From NCBI RefSeq assembly GCF_022808175.1, contig NZ_JALGBX010000002.1, forward strand, positions 62,001 through 126,000: DNA of 64,000 nucleotides. Direction: 5' to 3'. The translations under genes were made by a program, and so were the position numbers. Under the pieces are notes generated by a model. The model had not been told where the DNA came from. It saw only the letters and a list, made by a program, of their open reading frames with translations, and ran no database searches. Positions 36,229 through 44,735 of the stretch are shown one piece after another. Source of the stretch: Streptomyces sp. AP-93. GTDB taxonomy: Bacteria > Actinomycetota > Actinomycetes > Streptomycetales > Streptomycetaceae. Within the stretch, counting starts at the first letter, position 1; each line of letters begins with the position of its first letter.

Positions 36229-37434
36229 GTGGAGAACCGAGTGACGGAAAGCGGAGGGAGTGCGGCGGGCCGCCCGAGCGAACCGACGGGCACGGACGCG
36301 GAGTTGAGGGACCGGGTGGCGGAGTTCGTACGGAAGCACGTGATGCCCCGCGAGCCCGTGCTGGACGCGGGCGGCCCCGCCGCGGCGGCTGCGCTGCGGG
36401 AGCTCCAGGCCGGGGCGAAGGAGGCGGGCCTCTGGGCCCTCCCGCTCCCCGCGGAACTGGGCGGCCAAGGACTCGATCTGGCACGCTACGCACGGCTCGC
36501 CGAGGCCGAGGGGGCGAGTGACCACGGACCGGCCGCGCTGGGGTCGGCGCCGCTCCTCGATGCGACGATGCTGTGGCGGCACGGCGGCGACCGGATACGC
36601 GCGCTGTACCCGCGCCGGCTGACGGCCGGCGAACTGCGCGCCTGCTACGCCATGACCGACCCCGAGACCCCGGGCACCGACCCGCACCTCACCTCCACGC
36701 GCGCGACGCAGCAGCCGGACGGCAGCTGGACCCTGAGCGGCCGCAAGTGGTTCACCTCGCACGCCGCCGAGGCCGGTCTGGTCACCGTCCTGGCCCGCAC
36801 CGACGGGCAGCCGGGAGACCGTACGGGGCTGTCGTTGCTCGTCGTTCCCACTTCGGCGCCGGGCTTCAGGGTGGTGCGGGAGCTGCCGGTGCTGGGTGCG
36901 GCCGGACAGTGGGAGATCGAGTTCGACCGGGTGCGCGTGGACGCCGACCACCTCCTCGGCGAACGCGGCGGGGCCCTCGCCATCGCCGGGGAACGGCTCC
37001 AGCTGGGCCGCACCCTGCGCTGCCTGCGCTGGCTCGGCCAGGCGCAGCGCGCGTTCGACCTCATGTGCGAACGCGTGAACTCCCGTACCGGGTCGCGCGG
37101 TCCGCTCGGAAGCCACCAGCTGGTGCAGGGCCACGTCTTCGAGTCGCTCCTGGCGCTGCGCGGCACCCGGCCGCTCGTCCACGAGGCCGTGGCCCGGATC
37201 AGCGCCGGGCAGGACGCGCACGTGGAGGTGGGCCTGGCCAAGGTGGCCGCGGCCCGCACGCTCCAGCAGGTGACCGACGCGGCCATCCAGATCCACGGCG
37301 CGGCCGGCCTCGGCCCCGACACCCCCCTGCCCGCCCTCTACCGCACCGGCCGCACGGCCAGGATCCTGGACGGCCCGGACGAACTGCACATCACTGCGGT
37401 GGCCCGGCGGGTGTTGGGGGGATACAAGGCGTAG
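36229..37434 (+). CDS. acyl-CoA dehydrogenase family protein
   Basis: 401 residues. N-terminal helical domain (RDRVAEFVRKHVMPREPVL), middle beta domain with the FAD motif YAMTDPETPGTDPH and the strand DGSWTLSGRKWFTS, then the C-terminal helical domain (QIHGAAGLG, ILDGPDELH). It uses FAD to oxidise an acyl-CoA thioester; the base residue cannot be assigned with confidence. The second of two adjacent GTG codons has the better spacing from GGAGG. The 150-base gap to the divergent CoA-transferase should hold both promoters. Confidence 0.88.
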   Translation: MENRVTESGGSAAGRPSEPTGTDAELRDRVAEFVRKHVMPREPVLDAGGPAAAAALRELQAGAKEAGLWALPLPAELGGQGLDLARYARLAEAEGASDHGPAALGSAPLLDATMLWRHGGDRIRALYPRRLTAGELRACYAMTDPETPGTDPHLTSTRATQQPDGSWTLSGRKWFTSHAAEAGLVTVLARTDGQPGDRTGLSLLVVPTSAPGFRVVRELPVLGAAGQWEIEFDRVRVDADHLLGERGGALAIAGERLQLGRTLRCLRWLGQAQRAFDLMCERVNSRTGSRGPLGSHQLVQGHVFESLLALRGTRPLVHEAVARISAGQDAHVEVGLAKVAAARTLQQVTDAAIQIHGAAGLGPDTPLPALYRTGRTARILDGPDELHITAVARRVLGGYKA

Positions 37435-37472
37435 GCGTCACAGGAAGGGCGCCGCCACCATGAACACGCCCG

Positions 37473-38546
37473 TCAGACGGTGCGAAGGTCTGCCGACCCG
37501 GCCAGTCCGGCCAGTCCCAGGGCCAGGAAGAAGTCGCCCCACACCAGTTCGTGGCGGACGGCGAGCCCCTTGTCCGCGTCGTAGCAGCCGTTCAGCAGTC
37601 GGCCCCGGGAGAGGTGGTGCTCGACCAGGTGCTCGAGGATCTCCGCCGCGCGCCGCGCGTACGCCGCGGCCCGGGGGCCGGGGAGCAGGGACAGCTTCAG
37701 GAGCGCGACGGCCGTCACGGCCGCGGCCGAGGTGTCCGCGGGGCCGTCCGGCCGGGCCGCGTCCGCAGACGGTACGAGGGGTGTACCCGGCCCTGTCCAC
37801 GCGGCGGCGAGGCGCTCGGCCAGTGCCTGCGGTTGCTGCCCCGGCAAGCACGCGGCGACGGCGGGGCGGTGCAGTGCGTCGGCCAGCGCGAGCAGCAGCC
37901 AGGCCGGTCCCCGGCTCCAGCCCGGCGCCGGATCCGCACACGCCAGCCAGCCCTTCTCCGCCTCGTAGGACCAGGCCGGTACGAGGTCACGGGCGCGGCA
38001 GACCTGCGTCCCGGAGCCGGGCAGGCACAGGGTCAGGTGCCGCTGGAGGTGTGAGGCCGCGGCCGCCGGGCCGACGGAGGCGAGCAGCGGAATCGTGCCC
38101 GGCAGCCCGTCCACCCGGGCCAGCAGGCGGGGACCGCCGAACGCCGATCCCCAGGGCAGCAGCCCGAGTTCCCCGTCCACCGCCGCAAGGCAGGCTCCGG
38201 CCGCCCGCGCACGCAACGCCTGCGCGCCGGCGTCCTCGACGGCCAGAGCAGTCCCGTACCAGAGGATCAGCCCGCGCGTGGAAGTGTCGGCGTCCACCCA
38301 GCCGGCCAGCCGCGCGGTGCACGCGGAGGCAGCGGCCCGGTCGCCTGCGGCGCCTGTGTGCCGGGCCCTCAGCCACAGCAGCCCGGCCCAGAACCCACCG
38401 GCCCAGGAACCCCGGCCGGTCGTCGTCCACTGCCCCGAATCCGGGTCCGCGTACAGCGGGAACCGCCCCTCCCCGACCTCGGCCGCCGTGGCGGCCACCT
38501 GGTCGAGGACCTCCGCCAACGCCCGTCCCGCCCAGTCGCCCGTCAC
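37473..38546 (-). CDS. GH88-like (unsaturated glycuronyl hydrolase) family protein
   Basis: 357-residue alpha/alpha-barrel type protein. It has the aromatic entry motif GRGSWAGGFWAGLLWL, GWSRGPAWLLLAL in the middle and LLNGCYDADKGLAVRHELVWGD at the end (each read in parts), which fit the GH88/GH105 pattern. These enzymes remove unsaturated uronic acids from oligosaccharides. No signal peptide, as expected for a cytoplasmic member. A GTG with GGGGG 7 nt upstream is used; a second GTG six bases earlier has poor spacing. No carbohydrate genes are adjacent, so the substrate is open. Confidence 0.75.
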   Translation of the reverse strand: MTGDWAGRALAEVLDQVAATAAEVGEGRFPLYADPDSGQWTTTGRGSWAGGFWAGLLWLRARHTGAAGDRAAASACTARLAGWVDADTSTRGLILWYGTALAVEDAGAQALRARAAGACLAAVDGELGLLPWGSAFGGPRLLARVDGLPGTIPLLASVGPAAAASHLQRHLTLCLPGSGTQVCRARDLVPAWSYEAEKGWLACADPAPGWSRGPAWLLLALADALHRPAVAACLPGQQPQALAERLAAAWTGPGTPLVPSADAARPDGPADTSAAAVTAVALLKLSLLPGPRAAAYARRAAEILEHLVEHHLSRGRLLNGCYDADKGLAVRHELVWGDFFLALGLAGLAGSADLRTV

Positions 38547-38644
38547 CTGCACACCCCCGACTCGCCCGCCTGAGCGGTTTGTCACACCCACCGACCCCGG
38601 GGGCCTTCGCGTCGCTCCCGTACGCCTCACCCCCGCTCCCGCCC

Positions 38645-39955
38645 TCACCCCTGCTCCCGCTCCCGCACCCGCACCCGCTCCCGCACCGCCCAGGCCACAC
38701 CGACACCACACGCCACCCCGAACTCCGCCGCCACCAGCAGCCAGCCCGTCCCGTAGCGGCCGGCGTTCGCGAGGGGACCGAAGAGGAGGGGGCCGACGGC
38801 GAAGCCGGTGAAGAAGCCGGCGGCCACGAGGGCTGCATCCTGGCCGGCCCGGCCGGGGGCGGAGCGCTGCATCACCAGGACCATCGAGACGGCGTTGGCC
38901 GATACCGCGAACACCCCGACGGCCACGGCGGCCACCCACACCAGCGGACCCGCGCCCGGCGCCGCGATCAGCAGGACGGCCGCTCCCACCCCGCCGGCCG
39001 CGAGGCCTCCCGGCAGCCACTCGGCGCGCCCCGGCCGGGCCGCCTTCGACCAGCCGACCCGCCCGGCGATGCCCGCGACGCCGAGCACCGCGACCAGCGC
39101 GCCGGCCTCGGTGGGGCCCATGCCGAGCCGTTGCGCGCCGAAGAGGGCCACGTACGTGTTGACCGAGGCGATCCCGCAGCCCAGGAACAGGGAGAACACC
39201 GCCAGCCAGGCGATGGCACCCCTGGGAACGAGGGAGGCCCGGGGTCCGGCCGGAGCGGCCCGCGGGTCGGCGGGCAGGGCGCGCAGCGCCCACACCGCCG
39301 CCAGCGCGGCGGTGGCGGCGGCCGTCCACACCGCCCCGCGCCAGCCGATGCCGCCGGCCAGTGCCGTGAGCGGCAGCCCGGCGGCGAAGGCACCCAGCTG
39401 GACGCCCGACTGCTTCATGCCGGTCACCGGCCCCCGGCGGCCGGGAGGCACGGCGGCGAGGATCGCCTTGTTGGTCGCCGGATTGGCCAGGGCCTGCGGC
39501 AGTCCGCCCAGCGCGACGGCGGCGAGCAGGAACCCGGGTCCGGGCGCGGCGCCGATCAGCGCGAGCGCCGCCGCGGACACCGACAGCAGGAGTACGAGGG
39601 AACGGCGCGGCCCGATCCGGTCCACCAGCCGGCCGCCGTGCGGCGACAGCACGGCCGCCGTGCCGAACCCGGCCGTGGTGGTCCAGCCGAGCAGGGAGGG
39701 CGAGATCCCCAGCTCCCCCACCAGGTGCGGACCGAGCGCACCGAGGAGGAAGAGCTGGAGCATCGAGAAGGCCATGGCGCCGGTGAGGAGAGCCGTGAGT
39801 CCGCCGGCCGGGCCACCCGCCGGCCCACCCGCCAATCCGCCCGCCGGCCCGCCTGCCGATCCGCCCGCCGGCCCGCCCGCCGATCCGCCCGTCAGCCCGC
39901 CCGTCCGGCCCGTGGCCGCCCCGGGCGTCTTCACCGACCGCCTCCGGTCCGCCAC
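38645..39955 (-). CDS. MFS transporter with repeat-rich N-terminus
   Basis: 436 residues with 12 predicted membrane helices. The loop 2-3 motif of MFS proteins is visible (GGRLVDRIGPRRSLVL), as is a motif C-like GVQLGAFAAGLPLTALAGG region. The first 50 residues are a Gly/Ala/Pro repeat (GGPAGGSAGGPAGG), encoded by short tandem DNA repeats before the first helix. Likely a drug or metabolite exporter. The repeat may be non-structural, so a later start is possible, but no ribosome site supports one. Confidence 0.85.
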   Translation of the reverse strand: MADRRRSVKTPGAATGRTGGLTGGSAGGPAGGSAGGPAGGLAGGPAGGPAGGLTALLTGAMAFSMLQLFLLGALGPHLVGELGISPSLLGWTTTAGFGTAAVLSPHGGRLVDRIGPRRSLVLLLSVSAAALALIGAAPGPGFLLAAVALGGLPQALANPATNKAILAAVPPGRRGPVTGMKQSGVQLGAFAAGLPLTALAGGIGWRGAVWTAAATAALAAVWALRALPADPRAAPAGPRASLVPRGAIAWLAVFSLFLGCGIASVNTYVALFGAQRLGMGPTEAGALVAVLGVAGIAGRVGWSKAARPGRAEWLPGGLAAGGVGAAVLLIAAPGAGPLVWVAAVAVGVFAVSANAVSMVLVMQRSAPGRAGQDAALVAAGFFTGFAVGPLLFGPLANAGRYGTGWLLVAAEFGVACGVGVAWAVRERVRVREREQG

Positions 39956-40137
39956 CGCTCGCCCACCCCGTTCCCGCCGCCATCACTTCCGGGAACAGGA
40001 GTCGGCCCGGTGAACGCCCGGGTTCCCAGGGCCTGTTGTGGCGTGCGCCACAACACGGGCAGGGCTCGATTTCCGGACGAAGAAAGCCTGATGCCCTCTG
40101 TCGCCCCCCGCCCGGCCGGTGCGACGATGGCCCGGCC

Positions 40138-40926
40138 ATGACACCGGGTCGATGTTGCCGAGCCGTACGGGCCGCGATGTTCGCGGCCACCTGCGTGCTG
40201 CTCTCGTCCCTCGGACACATCCTCATGTCGGGAACCGCCGTCCCCTGGTGGGGGATGGCCGCGGCCTTCGCCGCAACCTCGGCGACCGGCTGGTTCCTCG
40301 CCGGGCGGGAGCGCGGTCTCGCGGCCGTCGTCTCCGCGACCGTCGGCGTCCAAGCCGTCCTGCACGGCGGGTTCTCGCTCGCCCAGGCCGCGGCAGCGCG
40401 GCCACCGGAACCGGGCGCCTCCTTGACCTCCCTGGGCCGCCGCTGGGCCCAGTACCTGCTCTGCGCCCCCTCCGTGCTGCGCCCGCAGACGACCGGGCCC
40501 GCGGCGGGCACCGGCAGCACCGCCCGGCACGTCATGCAGGACGCGCACGCCATGGCCGGAACGCACGGGACGCACGCCGTGCACGGGATGGCCGACGGCT
40601 CCGCGTCGATGGCGGCGGCCCTGCCGACGCCGACCGTGCACGCCATGGGCTCCGTGTCACCGGCGGGCATGCTCGCGGGCCACCTCCTGGCGGCCCTGGT
40701 CTGCGGCCTCTGGCTCGCGTACGGGGAACGCGGCGCCTTCCGCGTCCTGCGTGCCGTCGCCGCCCGGTTCCTCGTACCGCTGCGCCTGCTCTTCCGGCTT
40801 CCCGCGCCCGCGCACCGGCCCCGCGTCCGCCTTCCCCGCAACCACCGGGTCCGGACGCCCCGCAGGCTGCTGCTCGCCGACGCCCTCACCTCACGGGGTC
40901 CACCTCACGGGACCGCTGTCGTCTGA
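40138..40926 (+). CDS. membrane protein with His/Met-rich loop
   Basis: 262 residues: four or so membrane helices in two blocks (residues 10-90 and 175-200) separated by a loop with many His and Met residues (HVMQDAHAMAGTHGTH, AVHGMADG). Such loops are typical of copper- or other metal-handling proteins. The C-terminus is very basic. The downstream gene is an ECF sigma factor after about 245 bases. No family name is certain to me; a role in metal sensing or handling is inference. Confidence 0.65.
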   Translation: MTPGRCCRAVRAAMFAATCVLLSSLGHILMSGTAVPWWGMAAAFAATSATGWFLAGRERGLAAVVSATVGVQAVLHGGFSLAQAAAARPPEPGASLTSLGRRWAQYLLCAPSVLRPQTTGPAAGTGSTARHVMQDAHAMAGTHGTHAVHGMADGSASMAAALPTPTVHAMGSVSPAGMLAGHLLAALVCGLWLAYGERGAFRVLRAVAARFLVPLRLLFRLPAPAHRPRVRLPRNHRVRTPRRLLLADALTSRGPPHGTAVV

Positions 40927-41171
40927 CAGCCGGCTCCCCGACGCGCCACGGGTCCAGTACCCGCACCCGTACCGCGCCTCGGGCATCGGTCATGCCGTCC
41001 GGCATGCCGTACCCCCCGTTCACCGGCCTCGCGATGGCAGCGCTCCGGGCTCCGAGCTCTCCGGGCGCGCCGGCAGTGCGGTACCTGCGATCACCGTGGT
41101 CACTTCGGCCACCCCTGTCGCCCGCGACGCGGCATCGAATCCGGCCGGATTCCCCAGAAGGACACCAGGCG

Positions 41172-41807
41172 ATGACTCCTGCCCTGCTCACCCGCCCGAC
41201 CCCCGCCACCCCCAGCGCCCCCGCCACCCCCACCCGCCGCGCCGCCGGCCCCGACGAGGCCGTCACCCTCCTCGCGCTGGCCGCCCGTGACGGCGACCCC
41301 GTCGCGGTGGACCGGTTCGTGCGCGCCCTGCACCGCGACGTGCGCCGCTACGTCGCCTACCTCAGCGCGGACCCCCAGTCCGCCGAGGACCTGACCCAGG
41401 AAACCTTCCTGCGCGCCCTCGGCAGCCTGCACCGCTTCGAGGGCCGCTCCTCCGCCCGTACCTGGCTGCTCTCCATCGCGCGGCGCACCGTGGTGGACAG
41501 CCTGCGCCACAAGGCGGCCCGCCCCAAGATCGCCGACAGAGACGACTGGCAGACCGCGGCCGAGCAGAGCCAGCCCCGCGGCGTACCCGGCTTCGAGGAC
41601 GGCGTCGCGCTCGCGGAGCTCCTGGGGGCGATCCCCGCCGAGCGCCGCGAGGTCTTCGTCCTCACCCAGCTCATGGGTCTGCCGTACGCGGAGGCGGCGC
41701 TCATGCTCGGCTGCCCGATAGGCACCGTCCGCTCCCGCGTGGCCCGGGCCCGCTCGTCCCTGATCGACCTGCTGGCGGACGCGGACCCGGCCACGGCCGC
41801 GGCCTGA
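41172..41807 (+). CDS. ECF RNA polymerase sigma factor
   Basis: 211 residues. Region 2 (VDRFVRALHRDVRRYVAYLS, AEDLTQETFLRALGSLHRF, RTWLLSIARRTVVDSLR) and region 4 (AIPAERREVFVLTQLMGLPY, AALMLGCPIGTVRSRVARAR) are complete. The N-terminal 25 residues are Pro/Thr/Ala-rich. The ATG has AAGGA upstream. The gene follows the His/Met-rich membrane protein, which could be linked to its control. No adjacent classical anti-sigma factor is seen. Confidence 0.9.
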   Translation: MTPALLTRPTPATPSAPATPTRRAAGPDEAVTLLALAARDGDPVAVDRFVRALHRDVRRYVAYLSADPQSAEDLTQETFLRALGSLHRFEGRSSARTWLLSIARRTVVDSLRHKAARPKIADRDDWQTAAEQSQPRGVPGFEDGVALAELLGAIPAERREVFVLTQLMGLPYAEAALMLGCPIGTVRSRVARARSSLIDLLADADPATAAA

Positions 41808-41822
41808 CCCGGAACGCAACGC

Positions 41823-41868
41823 CCGGACGGGGGCCGGACCGCGATCGCGCGGTCCGGCCCCCGTCCGG
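41823..41868. terminator. strong bidirectional terminator
   Basis: Very stable near-perfect hairpin with arms CCGGACGGGGGCCGGACCGC and GCGGTCCGGCCCCCGTCCGG, between the convergent sigma-factor and SHOCT genes. Confidence 0.85.
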
Positions 41869-41883
41869 CGGGTAGGGAGGTCC

Positions 41884-42273
41884 TCAGGCCAGGAGCTTGT
41901 CCTTGGCCTTGTCGAACTCCTCCTGCGTCAGGTGGCCCTTCTCCTTGAGGGAGGACAGCTTCGCGAGTTCCTCCGCCGGGCTGCTGCGGGGACCCGCGGC
42001 CTTCTGGACGTAGTCCTGGAAGGCCTGTTCCTGCTCCTTCGCCTGCTTCACATCCCGCTTGGCCATGCTCCGGCCGCGGACGATGAGGTAGATGAAGACG
42101 CCGATGTAGGGCAGCAGCAGCACCAGGATCAGCCAGCCGGCCTTGGCCCAGCCGTTCAGCTCGTGGTCCCTGAAGATGTCAGTGATCACCTTGAAGAGCA
42201 GGAAGAACCACATGACCCACAGGAAGAGCCACAGCATGGTCCAGAACAGGTTGAGCAGTGGATAGTCGTCCAC
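41884..42273 (-). CDS. PLDc_N/SHOCT membrane protein
   Basis: 129 residues. Two membrane helices (LFWTMLWLFLWVMWFFLLF and WLILVLLLPYIGVFIYLIV) form the PLDc_N-type domain. A charged linker is followed by a C-terminal SHOCT motif (ELAKLSSLKEKGHLTQEEFD). SHOCT is an oligomerisation or protein-contact motif. Common as a standalone gene in actinomycetes; role unknown. Confidence 0.88.
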   Translation of the reverse strand: MDDYPLLNLFWTMLWLFLWVMWFFLLFKVITDIFRDHELNGWAKAGWLILVLLLPYIGVFIYLIVRGRSMAKRDVKQAKEQEQAFQDYVQKAAGPRSSPAEELAKLSSLKEKGHLTQEEFDKAKDKLLA

Positions 42274-42375
42274 GCGTCACTCCGATCACATAAGGGACAG
42301 ATCAATTCATACCGCCTGATCAAGTGATCCGCACGCGGAGTAGCCGGTCCGACGCAGCCGCGGGACCATGAGCCC

Positions 42376-43554
42376 ATGGAGGAGCGCCCCCTCACCGGGA
42401 TCAGCCCCCCGGGCCGGATCGCCGCCCCCGGGGAGGGCATCGGCCAGGACGAGCTGGCGCTCGCCGCGCGCAACCACGGGCTTCCGCTCGAGGCCCTGCG
42501 GTACGAGGTCACCCCGGCCGGGCTGCACTACGTACTCGTGCACTACGACATCCCCGACACCGGCGGCACGGACGCAGGCACGGACGCGGGCGCGGACGAC
42601 TCCGCAGACACCTGGCGCCTCACCCTGCGCGGATGCCTGCGCACCCCCCTGGAGCTGAGCCTGCGCGACCTGCGGTCCCTGCCCCGCGTGACCCGCCGGG
42701 TCACCATGGAGTGCGCCGGCAACGGGCGGGCCCGGCTGTCCCCGCGGCCCGTCAGCCAGCCCTGGCTGGTGGAGGCGGTGGGGACGGCCGACTGGACGGG
42801 GGTGCCGCTGCGCGCGGTGCTCGCGGAGGCCGGGGTGGCGCCGGGCGCCGTGGAGGCGGTGTTCACGGGCGCCGACCACGGGGTGGAGCGGGGCGTCGAG
42901 CAGGACTACCGGCGCAGCCTGCCGCTGCCCGTCGACGAGGACGTGCTGCTCGCCCACACGATGAACGGCGGGCCCCTGCCGCCCCAGCACGGGCATCCGC
43001 TGCGGCTGATCGTCCCGGGCTGGTACGGGATGGCACACGTGAAATGGCTGCGCGACATCGAGCTCGTCGACACGGCGTTCGGCGGCTACCAACAGGCCAC
43101 GGCCTACCGCTACAAGCAGAGCGCCGACGAGGCCGGCGAGCCCGTCACCCGGATCGCCCCGCGCGCCCTGATGATCCCGCCCGGATTCCCCGACTTCATG
43201 TCCCGCACCCGGGTCGTCCGCCCCGGCCCCCTGCGGCTCGCCGGGCGCGCCTGGTCGGGCTACGGGCCCATCGTGCGCGTGGAGTTGAGCACCGACGGGG
43301 GCGCCGACGGGGGCCCCGGCCGGGGCCCCGACGGGGCCGGCGGCAGCTGGGCCGACGCCGAGGTGCTGCCGCGGGGCGGGCACCCGTACGCCTGGCAGGG
43401 CTGGCACGCCGAATGGACGGCGGTCCCGGGCAGTCACACCCTCCTGGTCCGCGCCACCGACGCCTCGGGACGCACGCAGCCGCTCCGGCAGCCGTGGAAC
43501 CGCGGGGGCTTCGGCAACAACCAGGTCCAGGCCGTCTCCGTCGTGTGCCGCTGA
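42376..43554 (+). CDS. sulfite oxidase-like molybdopterin enzyme
   Basis: 392 residues. The molybdopterin domain keeps the ligand cysteine in VTMECAGNGR and the pattern HGHPLRLIVPGWYGMAHVKW typical of the sulfite-oxidase fold. The C-terminal 110 residues are the dimerisation domain (VELSTDGG, PYAWQGWHAEW). No signal peptide or heme domain, so it is probably cytoplasmic with an unknown acceptor. An insertion rich in Gly/Ala/Asp lies near residue 65. Confidence 0.88.
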   Translation: MEERPLTGISPPGRIAAPGEGIGQDELALAARNHGLPLEALRYEVTPAGLHYVLVHYDIPDTGGTDAGTDAGADDSADTWRLTLRGCLRTPLELSLRDLRSLPRVTRRVTMECAGNGRARLSPRPVSQPWLVEAVGTADWTGVPLRAVLAEAGVAPGAVEAVFTGADHGVERGVEQDYRRSLPLPVDEDVLLAHTMNGGPLPPQHGHPLRLIVPGWYGMAHVKWLRDIELVDTAFGGYQQATAYRYKQSADEAGEPVTRIAPRALMIPPGFPDFMSRTRVVRPGPLRLAGRAWSGYGPIVRVELSTDGGADGGPGRGPDGAGGSWADAEVLPRGGHPYAWQGWHAEWTAVPGSHTLLVRATDASGRTQPLRQPWNRGGFGNNQVQAVSVVCR

Positions 43555-43648
43555 ACCCCGTGGGCCAACCCCTTGCCACAGCACTCCCCTTCCCTCGAAA
43601 CTGACACATCGTCAGATCATTGCGAGGGAACGAGGGAAGGAACCGAGG

Positions 43649-44095
43649 ATGCAGACCATCTGGCTCGGCGGGCCCGAATGGGTCGCCGTTCTGCGGATCG
43701 GGCTCGGGCTGTGGTGGCTGGAGAGCTGGCGGCACAAGGACAAGAAGGACTGGTTCGGCGGAGGCGGCATCCGCTGGGCGGCCGGCGTGGCCGAGAAACA
43801 CCGCTGGGGGTTCGTGACGCGCGGCTTCGACGTCGTCGTGAAGCCCTACCCGCGTTTCATGGCCTACCTCGTCGCCTACGCCGAACTGGCCCTGGGCCTC
43901 GGCCTCATCGTCGGGTTCCTGACCCCGATAGCCCTGCTCGCCGGCCTGCTGCTCAACCTGGTCTACCTGATCCTGATGATCCACGACTGGGGCGAGCAGG
44001 GGCAGAACCTGATGATGGCCCTGATCTCCGGGGTCGCCTTCTTCGCGATGGGCTGGCAGGTCTGGTCCCTGGACAACGCCCTGGGGATCTTCTGA
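43649..44095 (+). CDS. DoxX-family membrane protein
   Basis: 148 residues with four membrane helices. It opens with VAVLRIGLGLWWLESWRHKD, has a central YAELALGLGLIVGFLTPIAL pair and ends with LISGVAFFAMGWQVW, the DoxX/DoxD layout. Members include quinone-oxidase accessory subunits and uncharacterised redox proteins. It follows the sulfite-oxidase-like gene by about 95 bases on the same strand and could supply a quinone link; that is inference. Confidence 0.82.
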   Translation: MQTIWLGGPEWVAVLRIGLGLWWLESWRHKDKKDWFGGGGIRWAAGVAEKHRWGFVTRGFDVVVKPYPRFMAYLVAYAELALGLGLIVGFLTPIALLAGLLLNLVYLILMIHDWGEQGQNLMMALISGVAFFAMGWQVWSLDNALGIF

Positions 44096-44129
44096 TCCCG
44101 CCGGCCCCCACGCCTCCCGGCGCCTCGCC

Positions 44130-44729
44130 TCAGCCCCGCCGGTCGAGCGGATTCGCCGCGATGCGCTCCTTCGCACCGCTCGCCACGTAGGCCGCCGCCG
44201 CGCACTGCGGCTTGCGCGCGGCCTGATCGGCGACCAGTGCGAAGAAGGCGTCGCCGAAGCCGAGGCGCGGGTACTCCGTGAGCAGCGCGGCCGTGAAGAC
44301 GGGGTCGGCGTCGCCGACGCCGACCCCGGAGACGTCCGCGGTCGTACCGATCTGGAGCAGGTGGCTCTCCACGTCCTCGGCGGCCGTGACGTCCTCGCGC
44401 ATGTGCCGCACGATGATCTCCTCGGCGCGCGCCCGCCGCTCCGCCGGCCAGCCCAGCCCCGCCGTCAGCACGCGCGCGACGTGGCCGCCCGCCTCCTCGA
44501 AGGGCAGGGTGTGGCTGTCGAAGGGCGCGGTCAGCCCGAGATCGTGCACCAGCGCGCTGACGTAGAAGAGTTCGCGGTCGTACGGGAGCCCGTGCCGGTC
44601 CGCGTACTCGGCCCCGAAGGCGTACGACCGGACGGAGTGGTTCAGCAGCGCCGCGTCCGTGTACTCGGAGGCGATCTCCAGCGCGGCCCGGCCCGACGGA
44701 GTGTCAAGAGTCCATGTCACAAGGGTCAT
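44130..44729 (-). CDS. HD-domain hydrolase (cyanamide hydratase-like)
   Basis: 199 residues with HD-domain metal ligands: His in ALLNHSVRSYAFG, the HD pair in ALVHDLGLT, and a later His in IIVRHMRED. This order is that of the cyanamide-hydratase-like/Ddi2-like group. The gene lies 6 bp after codA on the same strand, so the two probably form an operon. A substrate with an amide or nitrile nitrogen would fit both enzymes, but this is inference. Confidence 0.82.
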   Translation of the reverse strand: MTLVTWTLDTPSGRAALEIASEYTDAALLNHSVRSYAFGAEYADRHGLPYDRELFYVSALVHDLGLTAPFDSHTLPFEEAGGHVARVLTAGLGWPAERRARAEEIIVRHMREDVTAAEDVESHLLQIGTTADVSGVGVGDADPVFTAALLTEYPRLGFGDAFFALVADQAARKPQCAAAAYVASGAKERIAANPLDRRG

Positions 44730-44735
44730 GGACGG

